From an uncultured Chlorobiales bacterium (GTDB lineage Bacteria; Bacteroidota; Chlorobiia; Chlorobiales; Chlorobiaceae), in contig CAIYTH010000013.1 of assembly GCA_903929135.1 (NCBI GenBank), positions 1 through 64,000 of the forward strand: a stretch of 64,000 nucleotides of DNA, read 5' to 3'. The position numbers were made by a program, and so were the translations under genes. The notes under the pieces are model-generated. The model was not told the origin of the DNA and made no database searches. It saw only the letters and a program-made list of their open reading frames with translations. Positions 18,472 to 27,191 of this stretch are shown piece by piece; positions within the stretch are counted from its first letter, which is position 1; each line of letters opens with the position of its first letter.

Positions 18472-19302
18472 ATGAGTTTAGTATTGGCCGTATACGGTAA
18501 GGGTGGCATCGGCAAGAGCACGACCAGCGCGAACATTTCGGCGGCACTCGCCATAAAAGGGGCCAAGGTGCTCCAGATCGGCTGCGATCCGAAGCACGAC
18601 AGCACCTTCCCGATCACCGGAAAGCTTCAGAAGACCGTCATCGAAGCTCTTGAAGAGGTTGATTTCCATCACGAGGAGCGTACCCCGGAAGATATCATCG
18701 AACCCGGTTTTGCCGGCATCGACGGTCTCGAGGCGGGCGGTCCCCCTGCAGGCAGCGGTTGCGGCGGCTATGTCGTCGGCGAATCGGTCTCCCTGCTCCA
18801 GGAGATGGGCCTGTACGACAAGTATGACGTGATCCTGTTCGACGTTCTCGGCGACGTGGTCTGCGGCGGCTTCAGCGCCCCGCTGAACTATGCCGACTAC
18901 GCGATCATCATCGCCACCAACGACTTCGACAGCATTTTCGCTGCCAACCGCCTCTGCATGGCCATCCAGCAGAAGAGCGTGCGCTACAAGGTGCAGCTCG
19001 CCGGCATCGTGGCAAACCGGGTCGACTACACCACAGGCGGCGGCACCAACATGCTTGACCAGTTCGCCGAACAGGTCGGCACGCGCCTGCTGGCCAAGGT
19101 GCCTTACCACGAACTCATCAGAAAGAGCCGTTTCGCCGGCAAGACCATGTTCGCCATGGACGACAGCGAAGCGGGCAAGGCAGAGTGCCTCGTGCCGTAC
19201 AACGAGATCGCCGATGCGATCCTGTCGAAGCAGCCGCAGGCCTCCGTGCCGAAACCGATCGGCGACCGCGAAATCTTCGAAATCGTCGGCGGCTGGCAAT
19301 AA
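18472..19302 (+). CDS. bchL: light-independent protochlorophyllide reductase iron-sulfur ATPase, subunit L
   Basis: BchL is the NifH-like homodimeric ATPase that delivers electrons to BchNB. The P-loop [15 protein letters not shown] starts at about residue 8. The two cysteines that each monomer gives to the bridging [4Fe-4S] cluster fit [10 protein letters not shown] and [10 protein letters not shown]. The length of 276 residues is normal and the sequence is intact. A terminator follows the stop. bchL is separated from bchB by 234 bp holding two repeat remnants, so it probably has its own promoter. Confidence 0.97.
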   Translation: MSLVLAVYGKGGIGKSTTSANISAALAIKGAKVLQIGCDPKHDSTFPITGKLQKTVIEALEEVDFHHEERTPEDIIEPGFAGIDGLEAGGPPAGSGCGGYVVGESVSLLQEMGLYDKYDVILFDVLGDVVCGGFSAPLNYADYAIIIATNDFDSIFAANRLCMAIQQKSVRYKVQLAGIVANRVDYTTGGGTNMLDQFAEQVGTRLLAKVPYHELIRKSRFAGKTMFAMDDSEAGKAECLVPYNEIADAILSKQPQASVPKPIGDREIFEIVGGWQ

Positions 19303-19359
19303 ATGAGCCTCCGGGCCTTTTGAACAATCGCGCTGTTCATTATATTTCAAGAGTCTGAG

Positions 19360-19390
19360 AAGGCGGACCCCCCGTTCCGCCTTTCTTCGT
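19360..19390 (+). terminator. terminator after bchL
   Basis: AAGGCGGA (19360-19367) pairs perfectly with TCCGCCTT (19376-19383), loop CCCCCCGT, followed by a T-rich stretch TTCTTCGTTTCC. It lies 57 bases after the bchL stop. Confidence 0.8.
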
Positions 19391-19508
19391 TTCCGGCAAT
19401 CCGGGAATATCTTGACACCCTTGCTTTTCCGGTTTTCCTTCGCAGGGTCCTGGCAGACCTCTGCGCTTCAGGCGTTTGTATTGCTTTCCCCCAGGCAACG
19501 ACAAAACC

Positions 19509-19682
19509 ATGAGCAATCCACCTCCATCCTACATTCCTCCACACGGCAACTCTTGCGATTTGCGCTCTTTTCGGAAGGCCGAAATTGTTGATGGCCTGAC
19601 AATACATCTCCCTGAACGATATCAGGAAGAGCGTTCCGGCAAAGCGGTAAACGATGAACAGGAAGCCGTTTCGATGCCATGA
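19509..19682 (+). pseudogene. fragment of a four-helix-bundle (S23-like) protein
   Basis: The frame from ATG 19509 reads MSNPPPSYIPPHGNSCDLRS and then FRKAEIVDGLTIHLPERY. This resembles the start of four-helix-bundle suffix domain proteins, which from memory begin PPSYIPPHGNYRDLLSYQKAEIVYD. The remaining ~90 residues of the bundle are missing and the end (SGKAVNDEQEAVSMP) looks out of frame. I therefore treat it as a decayed remnant. Its stop overlaps the start of the next gene (ATGA), so translational coupling remains possible. Confidence 0.5.
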
Positions 19683-20212
19683 GTGATCTTCATCAATTGC
19701 TTGCCGGCGGAGACCGGCGCTCGATCGGCAGGGTCACAGAGGCCGTAACCTTGGTGCTGGGCAGCCCAAGCCGGTTTGACCAGCTTATCGACGGTATGGT
19801 TTCACCCGATCCGGTCGTTCGCATGCGATGTGCCGACGCGGCCGAAAAGGTGACTGCCGTTCGTCCCGACCTGCTGCTGCCGCATCGGCATCTGCTGATC
19901 GACCGGCTGTCGGCATCGGAGCAGCAGGAGGTGCGCTGGCATGTCGCCCCTATGCTGCTGCGCCTGCCGTTAACCGATGACGAAGAGGATAAGGTCATGG
20001 GCCTGCTCATCGAATACTCCCGCGACAGGAGCCGTATCGTCAGAACCACGGCCATGCAGGCAATGGCGGACCTTGCCTTCCGGAGCGCCCGGTTTGTTCC
20101 TGAGGTGCTCACCCGGATTGAGGCGCTGACGGCGACAGGTACTCCCGCCATGCGAGCCAGGGGGCGGAGGCTGCTGCACAAACTTGCCTGTATCAACGGT
20201 GCAGAGCGTTGA
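19679..20212 (+). CDS. HEAT-repeat-like helical protein
   Basis: Protein of 177 residues made almost entirely of amphipathic helices in pairs of about 35-40 residues, as in HEAT or Armadillo-type solenoids. Repeat-like blocks are LIDGMVSPDPVVRMRCADAA, RLSASEQQEVRWHVAPMLLR and EYSRDRSRIVRTTAMQAMAD, each with the Asp/Arg-V-R pattern. Such scaffolds mediate protein-protein contacts; no enzymatic motif is present. It is followed within 6 bp by the GrpB-family gene, suggesting an operon. Partner unknown. Confidence 0.72.
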   Translation: MSDLHQLLAGGDRRSIGRVTEAVTLVLGSPSRFDQLIDGMVSPDPVVRMRCADAAEKVTAVRPDLLLPHRHLLIDRLSASEQQEVRWHVAPMLLRLPLTDDEEDKVMGLLIEYSRDRSRIVRTTAMQAMADLAFRSARFVPEVLTRIEALTATGTPAMRARGRRLLHKLACINGAER

Positions 20213-20217
20213 TTGCC

Positions 20218-20787
20218 ATGGAGACACGCGAGGAAAAACTGGCACGGGTGCTGACGGAACCGATCGAGGTAGTGGACTATGACCCGTCATGGCCTTCACG
20301 GTTCGAAGAGGAGTGCCGGCACCTGAGGGACTGCCTGCCTCCGGAGCTTGTCGGGCGCATCGATCATTTCGGCAGCACAGCGGTGCCCGGCCTTGCGGCC
20401 AAACCGGTCATCGACATGCTGGTCGAAGTCCGGAGCCTCGACGAGGCCCGTGAACGTATCGTGCCGATCCTCGAAGCCCAGGGGTACGACTACTTCTGGC
20501 GTCCGACCCGCGGCGACGACACTCCGCCATGGTACGCCTGGTTCATCAGGCGCGACGGAGCCGGCAAGAGAACACACCATATCCACATGGTCGAACCCGG
20601 CTCCGAACACTGGGACCGCTTGCTGTTCCGTGACCTCCTCATCGACGTGCTGGAACTCGCCCGGGAGTATGCCGAACTCAAGCGTGCGCTTTGCCTTGCC
20701 ACAAAGGACCGCGTAGCTTACACCAGGGCGAAAGAGGGGTTCATCGAGCGGGTGACCGGAGAGGCGCTTCGGAGCCGCGGAAAATAG
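20218..20787 (+). CDS. GrpB family (UPF0157) nucleotidyltransferase-like protein
   Basis: A 189-residue member of the GrpB/UPF0157 family, which shares the nucleotidyltransferase fold; some members are fused to dephospho-CoA kinase. Visible signatures are EVVDYDPSWPSRFEEE at the N-terminus, the nucleotidyltransferase-type DHFGSTAVPGLAAKPVIDML with the G-S and Asp, and THHIHMVEPGSEHWDRLLFR. The ATG 20218 is preferred to a TTG three codons upstream. The reaction is not established for this family. It appears to form an operon with the HEAT-like gene. Confidence 0.9.
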   Translation: METREEKLARVLTEPIEVVDYDPSWPSRFEEECRHLRDCLPPELVGRIDHFGSTAVPGLAAKPVIDMLVEVRSLDEARERIVPILEAQGYDYFWRPTRGDDTPPWYAWFIRRDGAGKRTHHIHMVEPGSEHWDRLLFRDLLIDVLELAREYAELKRALCLATKDRVAYTRAKEGFIERVTGEALRSRGK

Positions 20788-20910
20788 CGCATTTCAGGTG
20801 CTTCGCATGCCTCCCGGTGGATGGAATGATTCACAATTGTTTATCTTTTCCTCATCGATCGGCATGTTCCGGTCGAAAAAAATTACCTGAATTCTTTTAA
20901 CGGAGGTTGT

Positions 20911-21348
20911 ATGAACAAATATTTACTGGTGCTGGCAGGCGTTGCGGTTTTCGGCGCGACGGCACATGCGGAACAGAACGCGGCTCCCGCACAGGCCACC
21001 CGCCAGCAGGGCATGGCGATGTGCGGCGGGAGCATGGGGTCGGGGTGCCAGATGCCGGCGATGGTCGAGGTGATGAAACTCGAACGCAAGCTCGCGGCAG
21101 GCGTCCCAGCAGGACAGAAAAAAGCGCTGCTTGCCGAGATCGACAAGAAGATCGCAGCTCTCGAAACAGCTGCAGCCGCAATGCCCTGCGCTTCCACGCC
21201 CGGAATGAAGTCTGGCGCCATGCCCTGCATGCCGGCGCAGCCTCAGGCAGCTCCCCAGTCTTCGGCCTCAGCACCGGGCAGCTCGACCATGACCATGAAC
21301 ATGCCCTGTTGTCCTGAGCCGAACGCCGTACCGGCAACGAAGAAGTAA
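20911..21348 (+). CDS. exported Met/Cys-rich protein, possible metal binder
   Basis: Protein of 145 residues with a clear signal peptide (KYLLVLAGVAVFGATAHA, cleavage after residue 20) and a GGAGG site before the ATG. The mature part of 125 residues contains 13 Met and 6 Cys, arranged as MAMCGG, GSGCQMPAM and three MPC motifs (MPCAS, MPCMP, MPCCP). A short charged helix (LLAEIDKKIAALE) lies in the middle; the rest is Ala/Pro/Ser-rich. The composition recalls periplasmic Cu(I)-binding proteins, but no known family is recognised. A strong hairpin terminator follows. Confidence 0.72.
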   Translation: MNKYLLVLAGVAVFGATAHAEQNAAPAQATRQQGMAMCGGSMGSGCQMPAMVEVMKLERKLAAGVPAGQKKALLAEIDKKIAALETAAAAMPCASTPGMKSGAMPCMPAQPQAAPQSSASAPGSSTMTMNMPCCPEPNAVPATKK

Positions 21349-21386
21349 CCGGAAGGAAGCGTGGACTCCGGTGTGGGATCCGTGTC

Positions 21387-21436
21387 AACGATAAACGCAG
21401 GAAGCGGGCAAAAGCCCGCTTCCTGCGTTTATCGTT
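21387..21436. terminator. perfect 23-bp hairpin, bidirectional terminator
   Basis: AACGATAAACGCAGGAAGCG-GGC (21387-21409) is exactly complementary to the sequence at 21414-21436, with an AAAA loop. It lies between the convergent Met/Cys-rich protein gene and bchJ. The T-runs are short (CGTTTATCG), so it may also act as a 3'-end stabiliser on both transcripts. Confidence 0.85.
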
Positions 21437-21455
21437 GTGGCCGTGGTTGCGCGGA

Positions 21456-22028
21456 TCAGATGCTGCACGCGTATCGGCAGACAATGGCGCCGCTTTCCTT
21501 GCGGATGTTCTCCCTGATCGAGGTGTTCGGGTTGACCAGCTCACGGAGCAGTGCGATGAAGGTGCCGAGGTAGAAGTTGCCGACCACCGGTTCCGACGGG
21601 AAGGTGACCTTGACGTTGATGTTGGGCGAGGGTTTCGACGAGTAATCGAACTCTCCGCTGCCGGCGAAGGTCCAGGCGTTTTTTGAAATGGCGAACAGCA
21701 ACACCCTGAAGGCCAGGCCTGGCGGAAGGAGTTTGACGATCTTCTGGAACGGCCCGGGGATGCGGACCCTCAGCAGGTACTTCGCCGTGCGTTCTCCGGA
21801 CTCCTTCAGGATCCCGGCCGTCGCGGTTTCGCCGATCTCCTTCTGGAGCGCCGTGACGAGTGCATGGAACTTCGACTCATCGGTCATTTCGGAGGGCAGG
21901 TTGCCGATCCAGTGCCCCTGGCCGGCGTTCGTGAGGATCTCATCGGCGCGGGATTTCCCGTAGGCTGATTCGAGAGCGCCGACGGTCTGTATGATCGAGT
22001 TAGGGCCGATTTTTGATGGAGTACTCAT
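21456..22028 (-). CDS. bchJ: BchJ family protein (4-vinyl reductase domain)
   Basis: BchJ carries a V4R (4-vinyl reductase) domain. It was first assigned as 8-vinyl reductase, but later work assigned that reaction in Chlorobi mainly to BciA/BciB, so its role may be substrate handling. The 190 residues from ATG 22028 start with IGPNSIIQTVGALESAYGKS and end in the V4R pattern with a C-terminal Cys pair in the AIVCRYAC segment. The track extension upstream is not coding. It follows the lipoprotein gene on the same strand after 23 bp, likely one operon, away from other bch genes. Confidence 0.85.
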   Translation of the reverse strand: MSTPSKIGPNSIIQTVGALESAYGKSRADEILTNAGQGHWIGNLPSEMTDESKFHALVTALQKEIGETATAGILKESGERTAKYLLRVRIPGPFQKIVKLLPPGLAFRVLLFAISKNAWTFAGSGEFDYSSKPSPNINVKVTFPSEPVVGNFYLGTFIALLRELVNPNTSIRENIRKESGAIVCRYACSI

Positions 22029-22051
22029 GGATTGGCGTGAAGTTCTGTGGT

Positions 22052-23848
22052 TTAGTGTCGTTTGCGTTTCGAAGGTTTGACTTTGGTTTTCGCGGGAGCA
22101 GCCGGCACGCTCTCCTGCCGGGACTGTTTTGCGGAAAGGCGTGGCAGTATGGTTTCTGTCGTCCAGCCGGGCTTGACGACGACAGAGATCGCGGCAAAGG
22201 GTTCGCTTGGCCTGAACGGCGTCACCGATCCCGGCTGCCATTCGGTCATGGGGGTTACGGTACGGGATGCGGCGGGTATGAATGCGCTCACGGTGTAGTT
22301 GCCGGGCGGAAGAGTGCGGAATGCATAGCTGAAGGCTCCGCCCGCAGAAGGCCGGACGACGGCCCTTGAGATGCTGCTCGTGCCCTCGCGGCGGACCTCG
22401 ACGACAACTTCGGAAGCATCTGATGTTCCGCCTCCGGTGATCTCGCCATACTGGTCCGGTGCGGCGGTGCTGAACCTGGAAACCGCCAGCGAGTCTTTGC
22501 CCCTGGCTCCGGTGAAGGTTGCGACGAGGGTGGGACGGACCTTGACGAGATACTCCGTTCCGGGTTCGAATCCGCCTGTCGCCTTGAGCGTCCAGGTCCT
22601 GCTGTCGTATCTCGCCAGGGTCGATGGCACCTCCTGCTCTCCGGTTTGCCTGATCGCCTTGAGGGTTACGGCCTTTCGGACCGACAGCTCCTCTACCGGC
22701 AGGTTGAACTGGAGTTCGATGCAGCTCCCGGCATCAGGCCGCACGATTTCAAGCAATGCATTCAAGGTTTTGTCCGCCGGGACGATCGCCACGGTCAGGT
22801 TAGGATAGGTCACGGCGCGAGAGCTGCCGAGGAAGTTGATCCCTGTTTTTTTCGTGCGCGGATCTTCCGGGGGGGCAGAGGAGACCGTATAGGTCGATTT
22901 CTGGTCCATGGCGCCCGTCAGGAGCCTGAAGGTGCTCTCTTCCGCGGAACGGTTCAGGCTGAAGCAGCCGAGTACCGCAAGCTTCGCTCCCGTTGCCTTG
23001 TCGCTGATATCGAACGCTGAAGGCGTCAGCGAGCGGGTTTGCATGCTCCTGTTGAAGCTGACCTCGATTTCGCGTAGGCTGACCGCCTTTGCCGAGCGTA
23101 TGGCAACGGCGGCGGTATCCGCCTCTGACAGACGGAACGCGATGCCGGTGGCGCCGGTTGCGACGGAAAGGGTGGGGGTGACTCCGAACTCATCCTTTCC
23201 GGGATCGAAGCGGAAATTCGAATTCTTGTCCCTCAGTGCGACGAGTCGATACTTTCCTGCGGTGAGGCTCTCGAAGCGGAAGCTGCCGGACGCATCGGTC
23301 TGTGTCAGGTAGTCAGGAACCGATGCGAGCGTGTCGGGCGCCACAGCGTCAGCAGGGGGGAGCGCGTAGGCAAGGACCGAGATGTTCGAGGCCGGGGCCA
23401 TGAGCCGGGTCCATACCTTGCCCTCGAGCGTTTCCCTGTCGATCACGGGCCCGGTTGAAAAGGGGAGCGTCCAGCTGCTGGCAAGCTCAGTGCCGTAGTA
23501 GCTTCTCAGGGATTTCCTGAGCGTCAGCGTGTAGGTGCGTCCCGGTTTCAGGGGCGAGAAGAGTCGGATTTCCGCCTCCCGGCCATGCATCGAGATCTGG
23601 TAGTTCCTGATGACGGGAGAGAAGAAGATTGCCTTGAGCAGTGCGCCGGAGGTGACGAAGCGGTTGAATTCGATGCGGATGACCCTGGGCGAGACGTTGG
23701 TGGTGCCTGGTTCAGGGCTCGACGCAACGACTTCAAGCGGGGTTGTGTCGGGAGGTCCGCCTGTCGGAGGGCGGTCGACGGCGCAGGCGCCGGCAAAGAG
23801 TGAGATAAAGAGGACCGCCAGGGTTTTCAGGCCGGGAAATCGTTTCAC
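22052..23848 (-). CDS. lipoprotein with bacterial Ig-like domains
   Basis: A 598-residue predicted lipoprotein with N-terminal signal LAVLFISLFAGAC, the lipobox Cys at residue 22. An Ig-like SbsA-type domain follows at about residues 35-130 (TTPLEVVASSPEPGTTNVSP, then FNRFVTSGALLKAIFFSPVI). Next come a carboxypeptidase-regulatory-like block (GSFRFESLTAGKYRLVALRD, KNSNFRFDPGKDEFG) and further Ig-like and beta-sandwich segments. The C-terminus is basic (KTKVKPSKRKRH). Such proteins are common in Bacteroidetes/Chlorobi envelopes; the function is unknown. It is upstream of and probably cotranscribed with bchJ. Confidence 0.85.
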   Translation of the reverse strand: MKRFPGLKTLAVLFISLFAGACAVDRPPTGGPPDTTPLEVVASSPEPGTTNVSPRVIRIEFNRFVTSGALLKAIFFSPVIRNYQISMHGREAEIRLFSPLKPGRTYTLTLRKSLRSYYGTELASSWTLPFSTGPVIDRETLEGKVWTRLMAPASNISVLAYALPPADAVAPDTLASVPDYLTQTDASGSFRFESLTAGKYRLVALRDKNSNFRFDPGKDEFGVTPTLSVATGATGIAFRLSEADTAAVAIRSAKAVSLREIEVSFNRSMQTRSLTPSAFDISDKATGAKLAVLGCFSLNRSAEESTFRLLTGAMDQKSTYTVSSAPPEDPRTKKTGINFLGSSRAVTYPNLTVAIVPADKTLNALLEIVRPDAGSCIELQFNLPVEELSVRKAVTLKAIRQTGEQEVPSTLARYDSRTWTLKATGGFEPGTEYLVKVRPTLVATFTGARGKDSLAVSRFSTAAPDQYGEITGGGTSDASEVVVEVRREGTSSISRAVVRPSAGGAFSYAFRTLPPGNYTVSAFIPAASRTVTPMTEWQPGSVTPFRPSEPFAAISVVVKPGWTTETILPRLSAKQSRQESVPAAPAKTKVKPSKRKRH

Positions 23849-23985
23849 GAATTGTCTCCCTTCGGTGAGTTGAAGGATAGGTGGGGTCCTAAATTGTTTC
23901 TCAGCGTGAAAATTCTTAAATTAAAAACTGAAGATATTCTATGAAAGCCTTTTCTTGAAAAAAACATAGTTCTATTGTGCGATAG

Positions 23986-25452
23986 ATGGCCAGAAGAAAT
24001 TTCAAGGTTCTTTATGTCTCTGGCGAAGTTTCTCCTTTTATAAGGGTCAGTTCGCTGGCCGATTATATGGCCTCCTTTCCCCAGGCTCTCGAAGAGGAGG
24101 GTTTCGAGGCGCGGATCATGATGCCCAAGTACGGGATAATCAATGACAGGAAGTTTCGTCTTCACGATGTGCTTCGCCTGTCAGACATCGAGGTCCGCCT
24201 TAAAGAGAAAAGCGACATGCTGCACGTGAAGGTCACGGCGCTTCCGTCCAGCAAGATCCAGACATACTTTCTCTACAACGAGAAATATTTCAAAAGAAAC
24301 GGGCTCTTTTCCGACATCCAGCTCGGCGGGGACCATAAGGGAAGCTCCGAGAAACTGATTTTCTTCAGTGTCGGAGTCCTGGAGACCCTCGTCCGCCTCG
24401 GCTGGCAGCCCGATATCATCCACTGCCATGACTGGCATGCTGGACTTATCCCGCTCCTCGTCAAGACCCAGTACGCCCAGCACGAATTTTTCAGGAAGGT
24501 GAAAGTCGTGCAGACCATTCACAATATCTACCGTCAGGGGATATTCCAGGCAAAGAATTTCCAGAAATCCTTTTCGGATGAGGTGTTCGACGGCCTCGTG
24601 AAGCAGGGCGACGACGTCAACCTTCTCGCCACCGGCGTGAAGTACGCCGACCTGGTGACCACCACCTCGAAGCTCTACGCCGGCGAAGTCGCCCATGACA
24701 GCGCCGCTTCGTGCGGGCTCGACAAGCTGCTGCTGGAGCGCGGCGACCGTTTTCACGGTATCCGCAACGGCATCGATACCCGTCAGTGGAATCCGGCTGC
24801 CGACAAGCTCATCAAGAAGCGTTTCGGCATCGAACAGCCTGAAATCAAGCTCGATAACAAGAAGGTGCTCCTTGAGGATGTCGGGCTGCCTTTCGAGGAG
24901 GAGAAGCCGCTGGTGGGCGTTGTCATGAACTTTGACGCGTTCCAGGGGGCCGAGCTGCTGAAAGAGAGCCTCGGGAAGCTGCTTGAACTCGATCTGCAGC
25001 TGCTGGTTTTCGGATCCGGAGACAAGGAGACCGAGCAGGCGTTCACCGATGCGGCCGCCGAAAATCCGGAGAAGATGGCCGTCAGGACCGAGTTCTCGGA
25101 CGCCTTTTTCCATCAGATGATGGCGGGGCTCGACATGATCATCATGCCCTCCAGGATCGAGGCATGCGGCATGATCCAGATGTTCGCCATGAATTACGGT
25201 ACCGTGCCGGTTGCCTATGCGGGCGGAGGCATCGTGGAGACCATCGAGGAGGTTGCGGACGAAAAGGGTACCGGGTTCATCTTCAGCGACTATACGCCGG
25301 AAGGGCTGGTCGGCAAACTGGGTGAGGCGATAGCCCTGTACGCAGACCAGGAGCGATGGGGCAGACTCGTACTCGAAGACATGGGCCGCGATTTTTCATG
25401 GAAGGCGTCGGCCGAAGAGTACGGCGAGCTTTACCGCGATCTTCTGGGATAG
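23986..25452 (+). CDS. glgA: glycogen synthase (GT5), divergent N-terminal loop
   Basis: GT5-family glycosyltransferase of 488 residues that would extend alpha-1,4-glucan from ADP-glucose. The two-domain GT-B pattern is clear: YVSGEVSPFIRVSSLADYMA at the start, HCHDWHAGLIPLLVKTQY, IRNGIDTRQWNP, and the C-terminal MPSRIEACGMIQMFAMNYGT, then VPVAYAGGGIVET. The usual KxGGLxDV sugar-nucleotide loop near residue 15 reads RVSSLADY, lacking the Lys and both Gly. The acidic residue in RIEACG is kept. I believe this divergence is shared in green sulfur bacteria. gmhB starts 5 bp later. Confidence 0.85.
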   Translation: MARRNFKVLYVSGEVSPFIRVSSLADYMASFPQALEEEGFEARIMMPKYGIINDRKFRLHDVLRLSDIEVRLKEKSDMLHVKVTALPSSKIQTYFLYNEKYFKRNGLFSDIQLGGDHKGSSEKLIFFSVGVLETLVRLGWQPDIIHCHDWHAGLIPLLVKTQYAQHEFFRKVKVVQTIHNIYRQGIFQAKNFQKSFSDEVFDGLVKQGDDVNLLATGVKYADLVTTTSKLYAGEVAHDSAASCGLDKLLLERGDRFHGIRNGIDTRQWNPAADKLIKKRFGIEQPEIKLDNKKVLLEDVGLPFEEEKPLVGVVMNFDAFQGAELLKESLGKLLELDLQLLVFGSGDKETEQAFTDAAAENPEKMAVRTEFSDAFFHQMMAGLDMIIMPSRIEACGMIQMFAMNYGTVPVAYAGGGIVETIEEVADEKGTGFIFSDYTPEGLVGKLGEAIALYADQERWGRLVLEDMGRDFSWKASAEEYGELYRDLLG

Positions 25453-25457
25453 GCGCG

Positions 25458-26054
25458 ATGCAGGACAAGGTGAAAGTGCTTTTTCTCGACAGGGACGGGA
25501 CGATCAACAAGGACCTCGGTACCTACGTTTCGACACGCGAGGATTTCGTGCTGATCGAAAGGGCCGACGAAGCCATCGCGATGGCGCGTGAGGCCGGCTT
25601 CAGGATCGTGATCATCACCAACCAGGCCGGTATTGCCCGCGGGATCGTGACTCCCGAACAGGTCGAGGACGTGAACCGTTACCTCAACGAGCTGCTGGCC
25701 CTGAGGCAGACCTCGTTCGACCGCTGCTATTACTGCCCGTCGCACCCCGATTATCCCCATCCCGAGTACGACCGTTTCATCGATTGCCGTAAGCCTTCGC
25801 CGAGAATGGTCGAGAAAGCCATCGACGATTTCAGGCTTGAAGGGCTCGATGTGGACGTTGCGGGTTCGTTCTTCATCGGCGACAAGGTGGTCGACGTCGA
25901 ATGCGGCCTTCGCGCAGGGCTGAGGCCGATCCTGGTCCGGACCGGGCACAACGAGGAGGCCCTGTGCCTCGAACGCGGGGTCGTGCCGGAATATGTCGCC
26001 GACGACCTTTTCCATGCCGTGGCCGGCTACATTCTTCCTGCGGCATCCCGCTGA
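25458..26054 (+). CDS. gmhB: D-glycero-D-manno-heptose-1,7-bisphosphate 7-phosphatase-like HAD protein
   Basis: HAD-superfamily phosphatase of 198 residues, starting at ATG 25458. The nucleophile motif FLDRDGTINKDLG is at residue 9, motif II is IITNQAGIARG, and the acidic motif is GDKVVDVECG. The GmhB-specific zinc loop is visible as CYYCPSHPDYPHPEY and IDCRKPSP (three Cys plus His). GmhB removes the 7-phosphate in ADP-heptose synthesis for LPS core. Histidinol-phosphatase relatives share this fold, so the heptose role is likely but not certain. It lies between glgA and hemW with gaps under 10 bp. Confidence 0.87.
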   Translation: MQDKVKVLFLDRDGTINKDLGTYVSTREDFVLIERADEAIAMAREAGFRIVIITNQAGIARGIVTPEQVEDVNRYLNELLALRQTSFDRCYYCPSHPDYPHPEYDRFIDCRKPSPRMVEKAIDDFRLEGLDVDVAGSFFIGDKVVDVECGLRAGLRPILVRTGHNEEALCLERGVVPEYVADDLFHAVAGYILPAASR

Positions 26055-26063
26055 GGGCATCCC

Positions 26064-27191
26064 ATGCTCTCGCTTTACCTCCATATCCCCTTCTGCCGAG
26101 CTCGTTGCCCCTATTGTGATTTTTTCCTTGTGACACGCCAGGAGCATGTCGACCGATTTTTCGAGGCGCTCGCCGAAGAGACGCGATCGAAGGCGGATCT
26201 GCTCCGGGGCCGGAAGGTCAGCGCGATCCATTTCGGCGGCGGCACCCCGTCCATCGTCCCGGTTTCCCGTATTTCCGGATGGCTCTCCCAGGTCGCCGGC
26301 ATCGCCAGCCTGGAACCCGGCGCCGAGATCACCCTCGAAGCCAACCCGGAAGACCTCAATCCCGTGACGCTCGGGGAGCTTCGGGATGCGGGGGTCAATC
26401 GGCTGAGTATCGGGGTTCAGTCCTTTACCGACAGGAAACTCCGCGCCCTCGGCCGTGCCCACTCCTCTGCCGATGCGCTCCGGACCGTCGCTGCGGCCAT
26501 GGAGCGCTTCGATTCGGTGGCCATCGACCTGATGTGCGGGGCGGAGGGCGAGGGGATCGGCGAATGGGAGGGAGACCTCTGCGCCGCACTGGAGCTTCGC
26601 CCGCGGCACGTGTCGGTCTACATGCTGAACCTCGAGGAGAAGACGCGGCTCTGGCGCGACGTCCGCCGGGGAGTCGTCGAACTTCCGGACGAGTCCCTGC
26701 AGGCTGCGATGTACCGCAAGGCGCGGCTCATGCTCACCGGCGCGGGGTACCGTCATTACGAGGTCTCCAACTACGCCCTTGAGGGGTTCCATTCGCGTTA
26801 CAACCTTTCGAGCTGGAGGCGGGAGCCGTATCTCGGGTTCGGACCGTCAGCGCACAGCTTCATAGTCGAAGGCGGAGAAGAGTCCAGGTTCTCGAACGTC
26901 AGCAGCCTGACGAGGTACCTCGCCGACCCTGCCGGCGCGCAGGATTTCCGGGAGGAGCTCTCCCCCGGACAGCGCTTCGACGAGGAGGTGTTCCTCTCAC
27001 TGAGGATCAGGCGTGGGTTGTCGCTCGGGTTTCTGCGCAGCGGGCACGAGGCCGACCTTCAGCGACTCGACGCGGCGCTCGAAGAATTTCTCGGGAAGGG
27101 CTGGATCCGCATCGAGGAGGGACATGTCACCCTCACCGAAGAGGGGTTCCTGTTTGCCGACCTGGTCGCCACCGCACTGATCCACGGATAA
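26064..27191 (+). CDS. hemW: radical SAM protein HemW (heme chaperone, HemN-like)
   Basis: Radical SAM enzyme of 375 residues. The cluster motif CRARCPYCDF (CxxxCxxC) starts at residue 11 after LYLHIPF, the HemN/HemW signature. Other family parts are HFGGGTPSIVP, the glutamate-rich EITLEANPEDL, and GVNRLSIGVQSF. HemW lacks the residues needed for coproporphyrinogen oxidation and instead binds heme for insertion into respiratory proteins. The N-terminal extension typical of true HemN is missing here, so HemW is the better call. It is third in the glgA-gmhB-hemW run. Confidence 0.88.
   Translation: MLSLYLHIPFCRARCPYCDFFLVTRQEHVDRFFEALAEETRSKADLLRGRKVSAIHFGGGTPSIVPVSRISGWLSQVAGIASLEPGAEITLEANPEDLNPVTLGELRDAGVNRLSIGVQSFTDRKLRALGRAHSSADALRTVAAAMERFDSVAIDLMCGAEGEGIGEWEGDLCAALELRPRHVSVYMLNLEEKTRLWRDVRRGVVELPDESLQAAMYRKARLMLTGAGYRHYEVSNYALEGFHSRYNLSSWRREPYLGFGPSAHSFIVEGGEESRFSNVSSLTRYLADPAGAQDFREELSPGQRFDEEVFLSLRIRRGLSLGFLRSGHEADLQRLDAALEEFLGKGWIRIEEGHVTLTEEGFLFADLVATALIHG

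Noticed and set aside
19347-19607. 86-residue minus-strand ORF after bchL
   Set aside because: Overlaps the bchL terminator and the opposite-strand four-helix-bundle remnant; composition not protein-like.
22556-22580. GGGTTCGAATCC, tRNA T-arm-like word
   Set aside because: Lies inside the lipoprotein gene (antisense) with no acceptor stem or anticodon arm around it; likewise GGGTTCGAGCC at 50056 and GTTCGAATC near 60106.
25431-26792. 453-residue minus-strand ORF opposite gmhB and hemW
   Set aside because: Spans two real genes with motif-level support; no motifs of its own.
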